Numbered from the stretch's first letter, positions 33,819 to 45,263 are shown. The stretch: DNA of 64,000 bases from Desulfobacteraceae bacterium Eth-SRB1 (GCA_004193555.1 RPGP01000040.1:873127-937126); one strand, 5' to 3'. Numbers and translations are program-made. Notes: generated by a model not told the origin, from the letters alone.

Positions 33819-35216
33819 ATGTTAATAACAGACATAAAGCGTGTCATAGAGCAGGTTAGCCGGGACAAGGGAATAGATCGTGAGGTTCTTATTCAGGCCC
33901 TTGAAGAGGCATTAAGATCTGCTGCTAAAAAAAAGTTTGGAAGCAAGGTTGAAATTGAAGTTAAATATAATGAAGAAACAGGTGAAATTGAAATCTTCCA
34001 GTTTAAAGATGTAGTGGAAGAGATTACAGATCCTGATCTTCAGATCAGTCTTGAAGAAGGCCTGAAGCTTGATTCTGAATGCACAATAGGAGACAGCCTC
34101 GGCACAAAAATAGATATTTCCAATTTTGGCAGGATAGCCGCTCAGTCGGCCAAACAGGTCATCATTCAAAAAATGAAGGATGCGGAAAAAGGAGCGGTTT
34201 ATTCCAGTTATATTGACCGGAAGGGTGAAATAATAAATGGAATCGTTCAGCGCGTCGACCGCGGCGATATTATTGTGAATCTTGGCACAACAGAAGGCAT
34301 ACTTCCGGCTCGGGAGCAGGTTCCGAAAGAAACTTATCGACGTGGTGACCGGCTAAGGGCATATATAATGGATGTAGTTCTTGACACACGGGGCCCTCAA
34401 GTTGTTCTTTCAAGAACGCACCCAAACTTTCTGGCAAATCTTTTCAAAACAGAAGTTCCTGAAATCAGCGAAGGTATCATTTCAATCATGGGAAGCGCCA
34501 GGGAACCCGGAATCAGGGCAAAATTTGCTGTGTCATCAAACGATTCTGATATCGATCCGGTTGGAGCCTGTGTGGGAATGAAAGGAAGCCGTGTGCAGAA
34601 TGTTGTTCAGGAGCTCAGGGGTGAAAAGATAGACATTATATCCTGGCATATCGATCCGGCAAAGTATGTATGTAACGCTTTGTCACCTGCTGAGATATCA
34701 AGGGTTATTATTGATGAGGAAAACCGTTCGATGGAAGTCATTGTTCCTGACGAATTTCTTTCAATAACTATTGGAAAACATGGCCAGAACGTTCGGCTTG
34801 CCTCAAAACTGACGAAGTGGCGCCTTGATGTCATAAGTGAATCACGTTATAATGAAATAATGCAAAGTGGCTACAACTCTTTAATGTCGCTGCCGGGGAT
34901 CGGGGTAAGCATGGCAGACACATTGTATGAAAAGGGATACTTTTCCGCTGAAGAACTCGGCAACGCAACCATAGAGGATTTGATTCAGATCAGAGGCATT
35001 GGTGAAGAAAAAGCGGTAAAACTTATCGAAACAGCAAAAAATTATATAGCAAATGCCGGGAGTGTCGATAAAACAACCAAAGAGGTTGCGCTGGATGATA
35101 CGCCTGATCAAACTGACGAGCCTGCCGACGAGCCGGAACACGCAGAACCATCAACTATTAGGGATGCTCAGGAGGCTTCCGGAGAAGATGCGGATACTAA
35201 TGATTTAATAGTATAG
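33819..35216 (+). CDS. nusA: Transcription termination/antitermination factor NusA
   Basis: The ATG at 33819 follows GGAGAAAAC and gives 465 residues. The N-terminal RNA polymerase-binding domain, the S1 domain (INGIVQRVDRGDIIVNLGTT), and KH1/KH2 (GACVGMKGSRVQNVVQELRG; ITIGKHGQNVRLASKLT) are followed by a helix-hairpin-helix-like C-terminal repeat (LMSLPGIGVSMADTLYEKG; IRGIGEEKAVKLIE) and an acidic tail. It modulates pausing, termination and antitermination. It lies 18 bases after rimP. Confidence 0.96.
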   Translation: MLITDIKRVIEQVSRDKGIDREVLIQALEEALRSAAKKKFGSKVEIEVKYNEETGEIEIFQFKDVVEEITDPDLQISLEEGLKLDSECTIGDSLGTKIDISNFGRIAAQSAKQVIIQKMKDAEKGAVYSSYIDRKGEIINGIVQRVDRGDIIVNLGTTEGILPAREQVPKETYRRGDRLRAYIMDVVLDTRGPQVVLSRTHPNFLANLFKTEVPEISEGIISIMGSAREPGIRAKFAVSSNDSDIDPVGACVGMKGSRVQNVVQELRGEKIDIISWHIDPAKYVCNALSPAEISRVIIDEENRSMEVIVPDEFLSITIGKHGQNVRLASKLTKWRLDVISESRYNEIMQSGYNSLMSLPGIGVSMADTLYEKGYFSAEELGNATIEDLIQIRGIGEEKAVKLIETAKNYIANAGSVDKTTKEVALDDTPDQTDEPADEPEHAEPSTIRDAQEASGEDADTNDLIV

Positions 35217-35354
35217 GAATTTCCATTTTATGCCTAATGAATTCGGAATCATAGGATATAGGTGAATTTTTTTGAACGTCATCTTTTAAGCCCGCCCGAA
35301 GGGCGCTAAGTTCTGACTAAAATAGTATTACAACAATATAATCAGGGGGTATAA

Positions 35355-38006
35355 ATGGCAAAAATCAGAGTATATGAGTTTGCCAGGACTCTTAATATGC
35401 AAAATAAAATGCTTCTCGAAAAATTAAGGGAAATAGGCATTGATGTGAAAAGCCATATGAGTTCTCTTGACGAGAAGACAGTTGACAAGATCAAGGAAAA
35501 GCTTTTCAATGCAAAAGCCGAAGTTGTCGAGGTAACCCGCGTAAAGCCGACGGTTATCCGGAGACGCAAAAAAACTGTAAAGGAAGAAGCGGATTCCAAG
35601 ACAGCCCGTGTCAGCAAAACAGCTCCTCCTGAAAAAATTGAAAAGACTGAAGAGCCCTCTGAAAAGGCTGTTGAAAGCAAAAGAATCTCTGCCAGAAAAC
35701 CTATTAAAAAGGCCAAAGAAAAAATCATTGCAGATCAGATTCCAGAGGTCAAAGATGTTACAAAAGCGGATATTATAGAAAAAGCTGTTCCTGAAATAGT
35801 TGAGCCCGAAAAAAAGCGGCCGGCCAAACTCAAACCTGAAAAGCCGGTGGCTTTAAAGGTTTCTAAGCTTAAAAAAGTAAAAAAGGATACTCCGGCAAAA
35901 ATCATAAAGATGCCGTCAGTGCAAAAGAAACAGGTCCCCAAGGCAAAAAAGCCGGCAATCAAAGTTGGAAAAGCGCCTTTGCCGAAGAAAGCCGTCCCTG
36001 AAAAAGTAATTCCGATAGAAGATGCAATCGCAAAGGAAAAAAAGAGGAAAAAACATAAAGAATTAGATTTAGATAAAAAGCCAAAGGATATTAAATGGAC
36101 CAAAAAGAAAATCTCCTTTAGAAAAAAGGAGGTTGTCGAAGGTAAAGACCTGTATGCTAAAGGTCGTTTAGCCCGAAAAGGCCGTAAAATCGGCAAGGGC
36201 AAACCAGCGGTTCAGGGACAAAAGCCACAGATAACCATCCCCAAAGCTATCAAACGCCGCATAAAAATTGATGATGCCATTGTTTTATCAGATCTGGCAA
36301 AGCGTATAGGAATAAAAGCAAGTGAAATGATCAAAACACTTATGTCTCTCGGTGTTATGGCGACGGTTAACCAGACAATAGATTTTGATACCGCTGTTCT
36401 TGTTGCCGCTGAATTTAATTACGAAATTGAAAAAGCCTCTTTTGAAGAAGAACCTCTTTTAAAGGTAGAAAAGGATGAACCCGGCAAACTGGTTCCACGG
36501 CCGCCGGTTGTTACTATCATGGGGCATGTTGATCACGGAAAAACATCTCTACTCGACCTGATCCGTAACACCAGAGTAACAGAGCACGAAGCCGGAGGAA
36601 TTACACAACATATCGGCGCCTATCATGTTCTCACAGATAAAGGCTATGTTGTTTTTTTAGACACTCCGGGACATGAAGCTTTCACCGCAATGCGCTCTCG
36701 CGGAGCCAAGATTACAGATCTCGTAGTGCTGGTTGTTGCAGCCGATGACGGCGTGATGCCACAGACCATAGAGGCTATCAATCATTCCAAGGCGGCAGGC
36801 GTTCCTATTATTGTCGCGATCAACAAAATCGACAAGGACAATGCAGACCCTGAACGCGTTCAACGTGAACTTGCTGAGATAGGACTTGTTCCCGAAGATT
36901 GGGGCGGCGATACAATCTTTATCAAGGTATCGGCAAAGGAAAACCGCGGGATAGACGATCTCCTTGAAATGATTCTACTTCAGGCAGAAGTATTGGAGCT
37001 GAAAGCCAATCCGGACAAGCTGGCAACAGGTCATGTAGTTGAAGCGAAAATTGACGCGGGCAGGGGTGTTGTCGCCACAATTCTTGTACAGGAAGGAACG
37101 CTACATATCGGAGATCATGTGGTTTGCGGAATCCATCACGGAAAAATTCGCGCCATGCTGAACGACAGAGGAGCTATGGTAAAATCGGCCGGTCCGTCGA
37201 TGCCTGTGGAGGTGTTAGGCCTTTCCGGCGTTCCCAGCGCCGGAGACGATTTGATAGCTCTTACTGATGACAAACTTGCAAAACAGGTAAGCATACATCG
37301 TATCCAGAAACAGCGTTCAAAAGAGCTGGCTAAAACCAGCAGACTAAGTCTTGAGAATCTTTACGAAACCATTAAGGAAGGCGAGGTTAGCAATCTAAAT
37401 CTTATAATAAAAACAGATGTTCATGGTTCTATTGAGGCACTTTCAGATTCTCTGACAAAACTTTCTAATGATGAAGTAAAAATAAATGTGGTTCATGCGG
37501 CTACCGGCACCATAACCGAATCTGATGTATCTCTGGCCACAGTATCAAATGCGATTATTATTGGCTTTAATGTACGCCCCAGCGCTAAAACGCTGGCTTT
37601 TGCCGCGGAAGAAAACGTTGATATACGTTATTATAACATTATCTATAATGTTATAAAAGACATAAAAGATGCCATTGTCGGCATGATGTCATCAACTTAT
37701 GAAGAACGGATACTTGGCAGGGCTGATATCCGCGAGATTTTTCATATCCCAAAGATCGGCACTGTTGCCGGCGCTTACGTCACTGATGGAAAAATTGAAC
37801 GCGGGAAACTCGTACGGCTTCTTAGAGATGGCATCACCTGTTATGAAGGAAAGCTTTCCTCTCTTCATCGTTTTAAAGACGACGTTAAAGAAGTTCAAAG
37901 CGGGTATGAGTGCGGAATCGGCATTGAAAATTATAATGACATCAAAGCCGGCGATACGATAGAATGTTATTATCTCGAAGAGATTAAACCAAAGCTGGAA
38001 GAGTGA
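35355..38006 (+). CDS. infB: Translation initiation factor IF-2
   Basis: This 883-residue protein begins with an IF2-N domain ([20 protein letters not shown]), then a long Lys/Pro/Ala-rich linker at about 55-280 and a second IF2-N module near 300-350. The G domain from about 385 has G1 [14 protein letters not shown]3 DTPGHEAF and G4 NKID. Domains II, IF-2 and IV follow. It delivers initiator tRNA to the 30S subunit. The linker is highly charged and variable, as in other deltaproteobacteria. Preceded by CAGGGGG. Confidence 0.97.
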   Translation: MAKIRVYEFARTLNMQNKMLLEKLREIGIDVKSHMSSLDEKTVDKIKEKLFNAKAEVVEVTRVKPTVIRRRKKTVKEEADSKTARVSKTAPPEKIEKTEEPSEKAVESKRISARKPIKKAKEKIIADQIPEVKDVTKADIIEKAVPEIVEPEKKRPAKLKPEKPVALKVSKLKKVKKDTPAKIIKMPSVQKKQVPKAKKPAIKVGKAPLPKKAVPEKVIPIEDAIAKEKKRKKHKELDLDKKPKDIKWTKKKISFRKKEVVEGKDLYAKGRLARKGRKIGKGKPAVQGQKPQITIPKAIKRRIKIDDAIVLSDLAKRIGIKASEMIKTLMSLGVMATVNQTIDFDTAVLVAAEFNYEIEKASFEEEPLLKVEKDEPGKLVPRPPVVTIMGHVDHGKTSLLDLIRNTRVTEHEAGGITQHIGAYHVLTDKGYVVFLDTPGHEAFTAMRSRGAKITDLVVLVVAADDGVMPQTIEAINHSKAAGVPIIVAINKIDKDNADPERVQRELAEIGLVPEDWGGDTIFIKVSAKENRGIDDLLEMILLQAEVLELKANPDKLATGHVVEAKIDAGRGVVATILVQEGTLHIGDHVVCGIHHGKIRAMLNDRGAMVKSAGPSMPVEVLGLSGVPSAGDDLIALTDDKLAKQVSIHRIQKQRSKELAKTSRLSLENLYETIKEGEVSNLNLIIKTDVHGSIEALSDSLTKLSNDEVKINVVHAATGTITESDVSLATVSNAIIIGFNVRPSAKTLAFAAEENVDIRYYNIIYNVIKDIKDAIVGMMSSTYEERILGRADIREIFHIPKIGTVAGAYVTDGKIERGKLVRLLRDGITCYEGKLSSLHRFKDDVKEVQSGYECGIGIENYNDIKAGDTIECYYLEEIKPKLEE

Positions 38007-38293
38007 TGGTTATCGGTTCAGGTGTTATCACATTCAGGCTGCATGGCTGCCGTTCTTTAAAAGAAAAAAGAAAAATCGTAAAATCGATTATCGGCTTTTT
38101 GCGTAATAATTATAATGCCTCGGTCGCCGAGGTTGATCTAAATGATGTTCATCAAAGGGCAATGGTAGGCCTTGCCCTGGTGGGTAACGACAAGATGGTT
38201 ATAAATTCAAAATTAGATAAAATATTCAACAAGGTAGACAGCCTGGGAATAGCCGAAATCATAGATACCGATATGGAGATAATGAGTTTATGA
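38006..38293 (+). CDS. YlxP-like DUF503 protein
   Basis: The 95-residue protein reads [20 protein letters not shown], then KRKIVKSIIGFLRNNYN and EVDLNDVHQRAMVGLALVGN, the DUF503 core. The infB stop and this ATG overlap (TGATG), and its own stop overlaps the rbfA start. YlxP-like proteins are found between infB and rbfA in many bacteria and are suspected to assist translation or ribosome assembly, but this is not proven here. Confidence 0.9.
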   Translation: MVIGSGVITFRLHGCRSLKEKRKIVKSIIGFLRNNYNASVAEVDLNDVHQRAMVGLALVGNDKMVINSKLDKIFNKVDSLGIAEIIDTDMEIMSL

Positions 38294-38667
38294 AGCCCTT
38301 TGAAAGAAGTGAAAGGGTTGGCGGCCAGATACAAAAGGTTCTATCTGACCTGTTGCAAAAGAAAATCCAGGATCCTCGCCTTAAAATGGTTACGGTTACA
38401 GGCGTAAAAATGTCGCGGGATTTAAGAATCGCTCGAATCTACTTCACAACATCCGGCAACCCGAAAAGCAGGGACAAAGCAGAAGAAGGTTTTAAAAGCG
38501 CCATTGGGTATGCAAAACGTTCACTTGCTCGCGAGCTGGGTTTACGCTATACACCCGATCTGAGATTCATCTACGATGAATCTTTTGACTACGGCTCACA
38601 CATAGATAAGGTTCTCAAAGCCATAAAGACAGATAATGGATCAAATAATACACCATTTGAAGAATAG
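38290..38667 (+). CDS. rbfA: 30S ribosome-binding factor RbfA
   Basis: The 125 residues include RSERVGGQIQKVLSDLLQKK, then VTVTGVKMSRDLRIARIYF and the KH-type end YTPDLRFIYDESFDYGSHID. It assists late maturation of the 16S rRNA 5' end. It overlaps the DUF503 gene by 4 bases and the nrnA start by 32 bases. Confidence 0.95.
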   Translation: MKPFERSERVGGQIQKVLSDLLQKKIQDPRLKMVTVTGVKMSRDLRIARIYFTTSGNPKSRDKAEEGFKSAIGYAKRSLARELGLRYTPDLRFIYDESFDYGSHIDKVLKAIKTDNGSNNTPFEE

Positions 38668-39616
38668 TAATAATGTTTTACTTGCAAGCCACATCAATCC
38701 GGACGGTGATGCAATAGCTTCTCTTCTATCTATGGGAATTCTACTTGATACTCTGAACAAACAAACTACTGTTTATAACCAGAGTCCTATTCCGTCCAGG
38801 CATCGTTTTTTGCCTTCAGTGCAGCGTATAGTTCAGAACGTTAACAGCGGAAATTACTATGACACGGCCATTATCCTTGATTGCGGCGACCTGCAGCGTA
38901 TCGGCAAGGCTGCTGTGACAGTAAACCGGATACCTGTTGTAATTAACATTGACCACCACATCACCAATACACGCTTTGGTGATTTTCAGTTGATAGATAC
39001 CTCTGCATGCGCCACCGTTGAAATCATTTACCGCCTGTTTAAAAAGATGGACGTGCCGATTAACTTAAGCGCCGCCACATCAATATACACAGGGATTTTG
39101 ACCGATACAGGTTCATTCCGTTTTTCCAATACAAACAGAGCCGCTTTTGAAATTTGTGCGGAAATGGCCGCGCTGGGAGTCGATCCCTATTATGCTGCGA
39201 AACATATATACGGGACATATTCGTTAGGTCAATTAAAGCTTATCAACCTGGCCATTGAATCTATTGAAATTTCACAGAATGGAAAACTGTCATTGATGAC
39301 TCTGACTCAGAGCATGCTTTATGAAACCGGCACCCTGCCCGAGGATATTAACGGCCTTATAAGCTATATTAAAAACATAGAGAATATTAAGCTTGCGGTT
39401 TTGATACAGGAACAGATGGACGGCAAAGAAAAATCAACCCAGCCCCAGCGGGGTCAACGTTTCCATGTAAGCCTCCGTTCCGACGAAACAGTTGATGTGG
39501 CCGCAATCGCCGCCTCTTTTGGCGGTGGCGGACATCCCAGGGCAGCAGGATTTAGTATTGAGTCTAAGGTGGTTGATTTAAAAAAACGCATTTTCAGCCT
39601 TGCTGAAACACTTTGA
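38636..39616 (+). CDS. nrnA: Bifunctional oligoribonuclease/pAp phosphatase NrnA
   Basis: This 326-residue DHH/DHHA1 protein has SHINPDGDAIAS at the start, ILDCGDLQRIG, NIDHHITNTRFG with the DHH triad near 107, and GGGGHPRAAGFSI at the C-terminus. It degrades nanoRNAs of 2-5 nucleotides and can dephosphorylate pAp. Its place between rbfA and truB is conserved. The ATG lies within the end of rbfA. The stop codon falls in the left arm of an 18-bp perfect palindrome. Confidence 0.94.
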   Translation: MDQIIHHLKNSNNVLLASHINPDGDAIASLLSMGILLDTLNKQTTVYNQSPIPSRHRFLPSVQRIVQNVNSGNYYDTAIILDCGDLQRIGKAAVTVNRIPVVINIDHHITNTRFGDFQLIDTSACATVEIIYRLFKKMDVPINLSAATSIYTGILTDTGSFRFSNTNRAAFEICAEMAALGVDPYYAAKHIYGTYSLGQLKLINLAIESIEISQNGKLSLMTLTQSMLYETGTLPEDINGLISYIKNIENIKLAVLIQEQMDGKEKSTQPQRGQRFHVSLRSDETVDVAAIAASFGGGGHPRAAGFSIESKVVDLKKRIFSLAETL

Positions 39617-39649
39617 TGAATTCGTAAAAATCGAATTCATCAAAGTGTT
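39607..39649. terminator. 18-bp perfect palindrome at the nrnA stop
   Basis: AACACTTTGATGAATTCG and CGAATTCATCAAAGTGTT pair fully around TAAAAAT, with the nrnA stop in the first arm. Tandem GTTAAGT units follow to about 39680. No T-run follows, so it may protect or process the transcript rather than terminate it. A related CTTGATGAATTC motif is at 27178. Confidence 0.6.
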
Positions 39650-39845
39650 AAGTGTTAAGTGTTAAGTGTTAGGTGTTAAGATAAAATAGTTAGTTATTAT
39701 ATCAAACACTTGACACATTTCGCAAATAGCAGTTTTTTGACTTTTTACGAGACCATCATGCTTTGCATGATTATAAACTGCGGTTTTTGAAACAGTCAGA
39801 ATGTCAGAGGATTAGGGATTTTCTTAACTTAACACTTCTATAATT

Positions 39846-40760
39846 ATGACTGTCCACAGTATAAACGGTGTTATAGTCGTTGACAAACCGGCAGGTATAA
39901 CTTCAGCTCGAGTCGTGGCGCGTGTAAAGGCGCTGCTGAACGCCGGAAAGGCCGGACATACCGGCACCCTTGATCCGTTTGCAACAGGCGTTATCGTATG
40001 CTGTATCAATGATGCAACAAAACTGGCCAGGTTTTTATTACACGGAAATAAAAAATATGAAGCGGTTATTCAGCTTGGAGTTGAAACAGACACACAGGAT
40101 TTTACAGGAAATATCATTTCCACATGTGATAAAATCGGGTTTTCCGACAGACATCTGCGGACGGCATTTAACAAATTTAAAGGGGATGTTAAACAGCTGC
40201 CGCCGGTTTATTCGGCCTTAAAACACAAAGGAGTTCCCCTTTACAAGCTTGCCCGAAAAGGCAAGCCTGTTCAAAAACCGGCAAGACAAATTTTCATCTC
40301 AAGCATTAACATACTTGAAACAGATCTGCCGGCAATACGTTTTGAGGTATCCTGCTCCGCAGGAACTTACATAAGAACACTTTGTTCGGATATCGGTAAA
40401 GTTCTTGGATGCGGTGGATGCCTGAAAGAACTCAGAAGGATTGAGAGCAGCTGGTTTACAATTAAGGAGTCATTAACCTTGCCGGAGCTGGAAAGGCTTG
40501 CTTTGTCAAACAAGCTGTCAGGCCGTATTATAAGCATGGCAGATACCCTGCAGAATATGCCTGAACATATTGCCGATAAGGCTTTGACAGATAAAATAAT
40601 TCATGGCAATACAATAACCATGCTTGACGGTATCGGCAAGCATGCAAAGAACGAGGATGCTTTTATCAAAATTCTTGATACTAATAAGGATCTTATAGCT
40701 GTATTAAACTTTAAAAAAGATAGTGACAAATATAATTATTGCTGTGTTTTTAATAAATAA
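39846..40760 (+). CDS. truB: tRNA pseudouridine55 synthase TruB
   Basis: The 304 residues have GVIVVDKPAGITSARVVARV, then the catalytic motif GHTGTLDPFATGVI with Asp43, YSALKHKGVPLYKLARKGKP and CSAGTYIRTLCSDIG, the full TruB pattern plus a C-terminal PUA-like region. It modifies U55 in the T loop of tRNAs. It is separated from nrnA by 230 bases of repeats, so it may have its own promoter. Confidence 0.95.
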   Translation: MTVHSINGVIVVDKPAGITSARVVARVKALLNAGKAGHTGTLDPFATGVIVCCINDATKLARFLLHGNKKYEAVIQLGVETDTQDFTGNIISTCDKIGFSDRHLRTAFNKFKGDVKQLPPVYSALKHKGVPLYKLARKGKPVQKPARQIFISSINILETDLPAIRFEVSCSAGTYIRTLCSDIGKVLGCGGCLKELRRIESSWFTIKESLTLPELERLALSNKLSGRIISMADTLQNMPEHIADKALTDKIIHGNTITMLDGIGKHAKNEDAFIKILDTNKDLIAVLNFKKDSDKYNYCCVFNK

Positions 40761-40804
40761 TATTATTATTGTTAATGCAATCTGAAAGATATATATATTA
40801 TTTG

Positions 40805-40960
40805 ATGGCTTCGTAAAAAATCAAAAAACACGCACTTTTGTCATTCCGGCGAAAGCCGGGCACGCAGTGAAGCCTTAGCGCTATCCAGTTTTTCCAATAA
40901 GTTCTGGATGTCGGATCAAGTCCGGCATGACGATTTCGATGCTTTTTACAGGTGCATCAT
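40805..40960 (+). repeat. Dispersed palindromic repeat, family 1 copy 2
   Basis: Edges TGATGGCTTCGTAAAAAA and TTTTTACAGGTGCATCA are imperfect inverse complements. The interior has TCATTCCGGCGAAAGCCGGG, then TTAGCGCTATCCAGT and GGATCAAGTCCGGCATGACG. It matches copies at 17285 and 52085. Confidence 0.75.
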
Positions 40961-41011
40961 ATTTAAGTAGCTGTATAAAAAAAAATATAAAAAAATAAGG
41001 AGGCAATAGAA

Positions 41012-41281
41012 GTGGTTCAAACTGCAGAAAACAAAAAGGAGCTGATTGATCGATTTAAACTGCATGAAACAGATACAGGTTCACCTGAAGTACAAATCGG
41101 ACTTCTGACACATCGCATTTTATATCTTACAGAACACCTGAAAATTCACAAAAAGGATCATCATTCCAGAAGAGGTTTGTTGATACTGGTCGGCAGACGA
41201 CGCAGACTCTTAAATTACGTAAAAAACAATGATATAAAACGATACCGCACCATAATTAAAGACATGGGGCTTCGAAGATAA
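41012..41281 (+). CDS. rpsO: 30S ribosomal protein S15
   Basis: The 89 residues have the family core: [20 protein letters not shown], then [36 protein letters not shown]. It binds 16S rRNA helix 22. The start is GTG, 11 bases after an AGGAGG site. A stem-loop separates it from pnp, as in many bacteria. Confidence 0.97.
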   Translation: MVQTAENKKELIDRFKLHETDTGSPEVQIGLLTHRILYLTEHLKIHKKDHHSRRGLLILVGRRRRLLNYVKNNDIKRYRTIIKDMGLRR

Positions 41282-41316
41282 GGTAGCCGTTTACTAATTT
41301 CAACGTTTCAGCATAT

Positions 41317-41358
41317 GCGACTTTTTGCGTAACGATTGGCTTGAAGTCGCTTTTTTTT
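41317..41358 (+). terminator. rpsO-pnp intercistronic hairpin with T-run
   Basis: GCGACTT pairs with AAGTCGC across a 20-nt loop and is followed by TTTTTTTT. The T-run merges with the pnp ribosome-binding site GGAGGAATAT. It could partly terminate after rpsO and also affect pnp translation or processing. Confidence 0.7.
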
Positions 41359-41368
41359 GGAGGAATAT

Positions 41369-43468
41369 ATGGAAAATGTATTTAAAACGGAAATCGGGGG
41401 TAAAACTCTGAGTATCCGGTCAGGCAAAATTGCAAAACAGGCTTCCGGTTCAGTGGTCGTTCAATATGGAGAAACAATTGTTCTGGTTTCCGTTGTGTCT
41501 GCCAAAGAAGAACGATCAGTAGATTTTCTGCCTCTTTCGGTTGAATATCAGGAAAAGATTTACGCGGCTGGCCGAATACCCGGCAATTATTTCAGACGCG
41601 AAATCGGAAGACCCAGCGAAAAAGAAATATTAACCGCGAGACAGATTGACCGCCCTATTCGTCCTCTGTTCCCAAAAGGTTATTGCAGCGAAACCCAGAT
41701 TATTGCTGTGGTGCTGTCCATGGACCAGGAAAACGATCCTGATGTTCTGGCAATGATAGGAGCTTCGGCTGCCATCGAAATATCAGACATCCCGTTTGCG
41801 GGACCGATTGCCTCTGTTCGCGTTGGCCGTATAGACGGACAATTTATAATCAATCCCGCAATAAGTGAATATGAGAATTGCGATATCAATATTGTTGTAG
41901 CCGGTTCAAAATCCGGTGTTGTTATGGTTGAAGGAGGAAGCAAGATCGTTAGTGAAGCGGATATGTTAGAGGCCATCTTCTTCGGTCACGAGGCAATGCA
42001 GCCGATAATAGATATGCAATCCAAATTAAGAGAAACTAATGGAGTGCCAAAGCGTTCATTTGCGCTACCTGAAAAGGATGAAAATCTTGTCAAAAAGGTT
42101 ACTTCCGAAGCAACATCTCTCATACAAGACGCCCTCCAGGCAACAGGAAAAATAGAACGGAATAAAGCGCTTAGAGCAGCTAAATCCGCTATATTTGAAA
42201 AACTTGGAGAGGAATATTCTGAACGAAAAACCGAAGTAAGTGATATTATAAAGGATATTAGAAAAAAAACAATTCGAGAACTTATCCTGAAAAATGGACG
42301 CAGAATCGACAACAGGAAGTTTGACGAAGTAAGGCCGATCACATGCGATGTGGGCATTTTGCCCAGGCCTCACGGCAGCGGCCTCTTTACACGCGGAGAA
42401 ACCCAGGTATTAGGAGTTTTGACCCTTGGTTCGGGCAGGGATGAACAGAGGGTGGAAACATTATTAGGAGAAGAATTCAGACCGTTTATGCTGCATTACA
42501 ACTTCCCGCCATATTCGGTTGGAGAAGTAAAACGGGCAGGCGGACCAAGCCGCAGGGATATTGGACACGGTGGATTGTCAACAAGAGCTATAGAAAATGT
42601 CCTGCCGGCCAAGGAAGATTTTGATTATACTATCCGAATTGTCTCTGAGGTCTTAGAATCAAACGGTTCCTCATCCATGGGAACCGTATGTTCCGGTATT
42701 TTAGCTTTAATGGACGGAGGAGTTCCCATATCAGCGCCTGTTTCCGGCATTGCAATGGGTCTGGTTAAAGAAGGAGATAATGTAGTTATCCTGACGGATA
42801 TTTTAGGTGAAGAAGATCATGCCGGAGATATGGATTTTAAGGTGGCTGGCACAAAAGAGGGTATTACCGCTCTTCAGATGGATATTAAAATTCATGAACT
42901 AACCAGGGATATCATGGGAAAAGCTCTTGAACAGGCCCGTTCAGGCCGGCTGTCTATCCTTGAAAAAATGCTGCAATCACTTGAAAAACCTCGCGATGAA
43001 ATCTCTTCTTATGCTCCGACAATAATTACTTTAAAGATTAACCCTGACAAGATTCGTGATATTATCGGGCCGGGTGGAAAAACAATCAGATCCATTCAAA
43101 GTGAAACAAACACACAGGTAGAAATAGATGATGCAGGCATGGTGAAAATTGCAGCTTTCTCGAAAACAGAAGGAGATGCAGCTTTAAACAGGGTAAAAGA
43201 ACTTGTTTTAGAACCTGAAGTTGGAGTTATTTATGAAGGAAAAGTGGTAAAAATAATGGATTTTGGAGCATTTGTGCAGATAATGCCCGGCACAGACGGT
43301 CTTGTCCACATCTCACAACTTGCGCCAAACCGCGTGGCTAAGGTTACAGATGTTGTAAAAGAAGGCGAAATTATTAAAGTAAAGGTTCTTGAAATTACAA
43401 GGGACGGGAAAATCCGTCTGAGCCGCAAGGCAGTTCTGGAAGATAAAAATGATTCAGACAGTAAATAA
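41369..43468 (+). CDS. pnp: Polyribonucleotide nucleotidyltransferase (PNPase)
   Basis: From the ATG at 41369 (after GGAGG) there are 699 residues: RNase PH domain 1 ([20 protein letters not shown]), a helical domain, RNase PH domain 2 ([20 protein letters not shown]; the phosphate-binding [10 protein letters not shown] region), KH ([20 protein letters not shown]) and S1 ([20 protein letters not shown]). It degrades RNA by phosphorolysis. A longer TTG start at 41357 overlaps the hairpin T-run and is rejected. The 3' end overlaps the peptidase gene by 20 bases. Confidence 0.97.
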   Translation: MENVFKTEIGGKTLSIRSGKIAKQASGSVVVQYGETIVLVSVVSAKEERSVDFLPLSVEYQEKIYAAGRIPGNYFRREIGRPSEKEILTARQIDRPIRPLFPKGYCSETQIIAVVLSMDQENDPDVLAMIGASAAIEISDIPFAGPIASVRVGRIDGQFIINPAISEYENCDINIVVAGSKSGVVMVEGGSKIVSEADMLEAIFFGHEAMQPIIDMQSKLRETNGVPKRSFALPEKDENLVKKVTSEATSLIQDALQATGKIERNKALRAAKSAIFEKLGEEYSERKTEVSDIIKDIRKKTIRELILKNGRRIDNRKFDEVRPITCDVGILPRPHGSGLFTRGETQVLGVLTLGSGRDEQRVETLLGEEFRPFMLHYNFPPYSVGEVKRAGGPSRRDIGHGGLSTRAIENVLPAKEDFDYTIRIVSEVLESNGSSSMGTVCSGILALMDGGVPISAPVSGIAMGLVKEGDNVVILTDILGEEDHAGDMDFKVAGTKEGITALQMDIKIHELTRDIMGKALEQARSGRLSILEKMLQSLEKPRDEISSYAPTIITLKINPDKIRDIIGPGGKTIRSIQSETNTQVEIDDAGMVKIAAFSKTEGDAALNRVKELVLEPEVGVIYEGKVVKIMDFGAFVQIMPGTDGLVHISQLAPNRVAKVTDVVKEGEIIKVKVLEITRDGKIRLSRKAVLEDKNDSDSK

Positions 43469-44714
43469 AACCGTCCTTCAAAACGGCATCAGGATTCTTA
43501 CAAAAAAGATGCCTTATGTACGTTCCGTGTCAATGGGTATATGGGTAAATGTTGGCGCTCGCGATGAGAGGCTGGCTGAAAACGGGCTTTCTCATTTTAT
43601 TGAGCACATGATTTTTAAAGGCACAAAAAAACGGTCGGCATTTCAGATTGCCAGGGAATTTGATGCAATAGGCGGTCATTCAAATGCCTTTACAGGCATG
43701 GAAAACACCTGCTTCCACGCAAAGGTAATGGATACCCATATAGAGATACTTGTCGATATTCTCTCCGATATTTTTTTAAACTCAGTGTTTAATGCAAAAG
43801 AGGTTGAAAATGAACGACAGGTTATTTTGCAGGAAATAGGGATGGTTGAAGACAGCCCCGAGGAATATATACATATCCTGACGAATAATAACTTCTGGGG
43901 TGACAATCCGCTGGGCCGGTCGATTCTGGGAAGCCGTGAAAATGTCACAAATTTTGATGCAGATGCAATAAAAGAATTTTTTTACCGCCTTTATCAGCCT
44001 GGATATATTGTCATTTCTGCTGCGGGCAATATTGAGCATGACCGTATAGTTGATATAATCGGCCCTGCCTTTGAATCTATTACATCCGGCAAAGGGTTGC
44101 CTGAGCGGACAACTCCGGAAAGCATTTCCAGTGTTGATATGCACTACAGGAATCTGGAACAGGTTCATATTTGTATAGGAACAAAAGGATTACCAGCAAC
44201 CGACGAGCAACGTTATGCCTTTTCACTCATGAACACCATATTAGGCGGCAACATGAGTTCAAGACTTTTTCAGGAAATACGTGAGCAAAGGGGGCTCGCC
44301 TATTCTGTTTACTCCTTTATATCTTCTCACATTGATACAGGCATGTTCGGTGTCTACGCAGGTATTGACCCTGAAAACGCACAGGTCTCAACAGAGCTTA
44401 TTTTAAATGAGATGCGCAAATTAAAAGAAAAGCGGGTAAGCTCAACAGAACTGCACAATGCAAAAGAATATACAAAAGGAAATCTTCTGCTGGCATCGGA
44501 GAGCAGCGACAACCAGATGGTTAGGCTTGCCCAGAATGAGATCCATTTCGGGCGTTATATCCCCATGCAGGAGGTTGTGGATAACATTGATACGGTTTCA
44601 AAAAATGATATCCTGAATCTTGCTGAAAACCTTTTTCAGTCAAAACGTCTTGCCCTGACATCACTTGGACCGGTTAGAGATAATACATTGTTAAAAAACA
44701 GTTTAACCTTTTAA
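43449..44714 (+). CDS. M16-family zinc peptidase
   Basis: The 421 residues have the inverted zinc motif [14 protein letters not shown] (HxxEH) at about 46-59, with the distal Glu in [14 protein letters not shown], and a second M16_C half containing [20 protein letters not shown] and [11 protein letters not shown]. It is a processing-peptidase-like enzyme of the PqqL/YmxG group, usually found just after pnp. It overlaps pnp by 20 bases. The specific substrate is unknown. Confidence 0.93.
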   Translation: MIQTVNKTVLQNGIRILTKKMPYVRSVSMGIWVNVGARDERLAENGLSHFIEHMIFKGTKKRSAFQIAREFDAIGGHSNAFTGMENTCFHAKVMDTHIEILVDILSDIFLNSVFNAKEVENERQVILQEIGMVEDSPEEYIHILTNNNFWGDNPLGRSILGSRENVTNFDADAIKEFFYRLYQPGYIVISAAGNIEHDRIVDIIGPAFESITSGKGLPERTTPESISSVDMHYRNLEQVHICIGTKGLPATDEQRYAFSLMNTILGGNMSSRLFQEIREQRGLAYSVYSFISSHIDTGMFGVYAGIDPENAQVSTELILNEMRKLKEKRVSSTELHNAKEYTKGNLLLASESSDNQMVRLAQNEIHFGRYIPMQEVVDNIDTVSKNDILNLAENLFQSKRLALTSLGPVRDNTLLKNSLTF

Positions 44715-44801
44715 TCCACAGATTACGCAGATTTCACAGATTTTTGTGACCTATAAGTATAACTTTTGCGCCTTTGCGCGTGAGATATGTTTTTTTGAAA
44801 A

Positions 44802-45263
44802 ATGAACAATTTCACTCCCACTATTGAATTTCTTCGTTTAAGGCCGGAATTACATGGAGATATACCTTTGCCGTGTTACATGACTCCCCAATCCGCCGGT
44901 ATGGACATATGTGCTGCCATTGAAAATGATGTTGTCCTTGAAGCTGGAGCAATTGCCTTGATACCAACCGGTTTTGCCATGGCCATCCCGGAAGGGTTTG
45001 AAGCCCAGATCCGTCCAAGAAGCGGATTGGCCGCAAAGTATGGCATAGGGTTAATTAATTCACCCGGCACAATAGACTCGGACTATCGTGGCGAAATAAT
45101 GTTGCCTGTTATAAATCTGGGAAAAAACGCCTATACTTTTCACAGGGGCGACAGGATCGCACAGATGGTCATTAAAAGGGTTTACCAGGCAAAGTTAAAA
45201 GTTGTTAAGCAGTTAGACGAAACCGACCGCAATACAGGCGGTTTCGGGCATACAGGCTTGTAA
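44802..45263 (+). CDS. dut: dUTP diphosphatase
   Basis: The 153-residue trimeric dUTPase has all five motifs: [46 protein letters not shown], and GGFGHTG at the end. It removes dUTP and supplies dUMP for thymidylate synthesis, here probably by the ThyX encoded at 54840. The ATG lies after a short repeat that begins just beyond the M16 gene (ATCCACAGATTACGCAGATT). Confidence 0.96.
   Translation: MNNFTPTIEFLRLRPELHGDIPLPCYMTPQSAGMDICAAIENDVVLEAGAIALIPTGFAMAIPEGFEAQIRPRSGLAAKYGIGLINSPGTIDSDYRGEIMLPVINLGKNAYTFHRGDRIAQMVIKRVYQAKLKVVKQLDETDRNTGGFGHTGL

Noticed and set aside
35342-36202. Long minus-strand ORFs inside infB
   Set aside because: They are by-products of the Lys-rich linker of IF-2 on the other strand.
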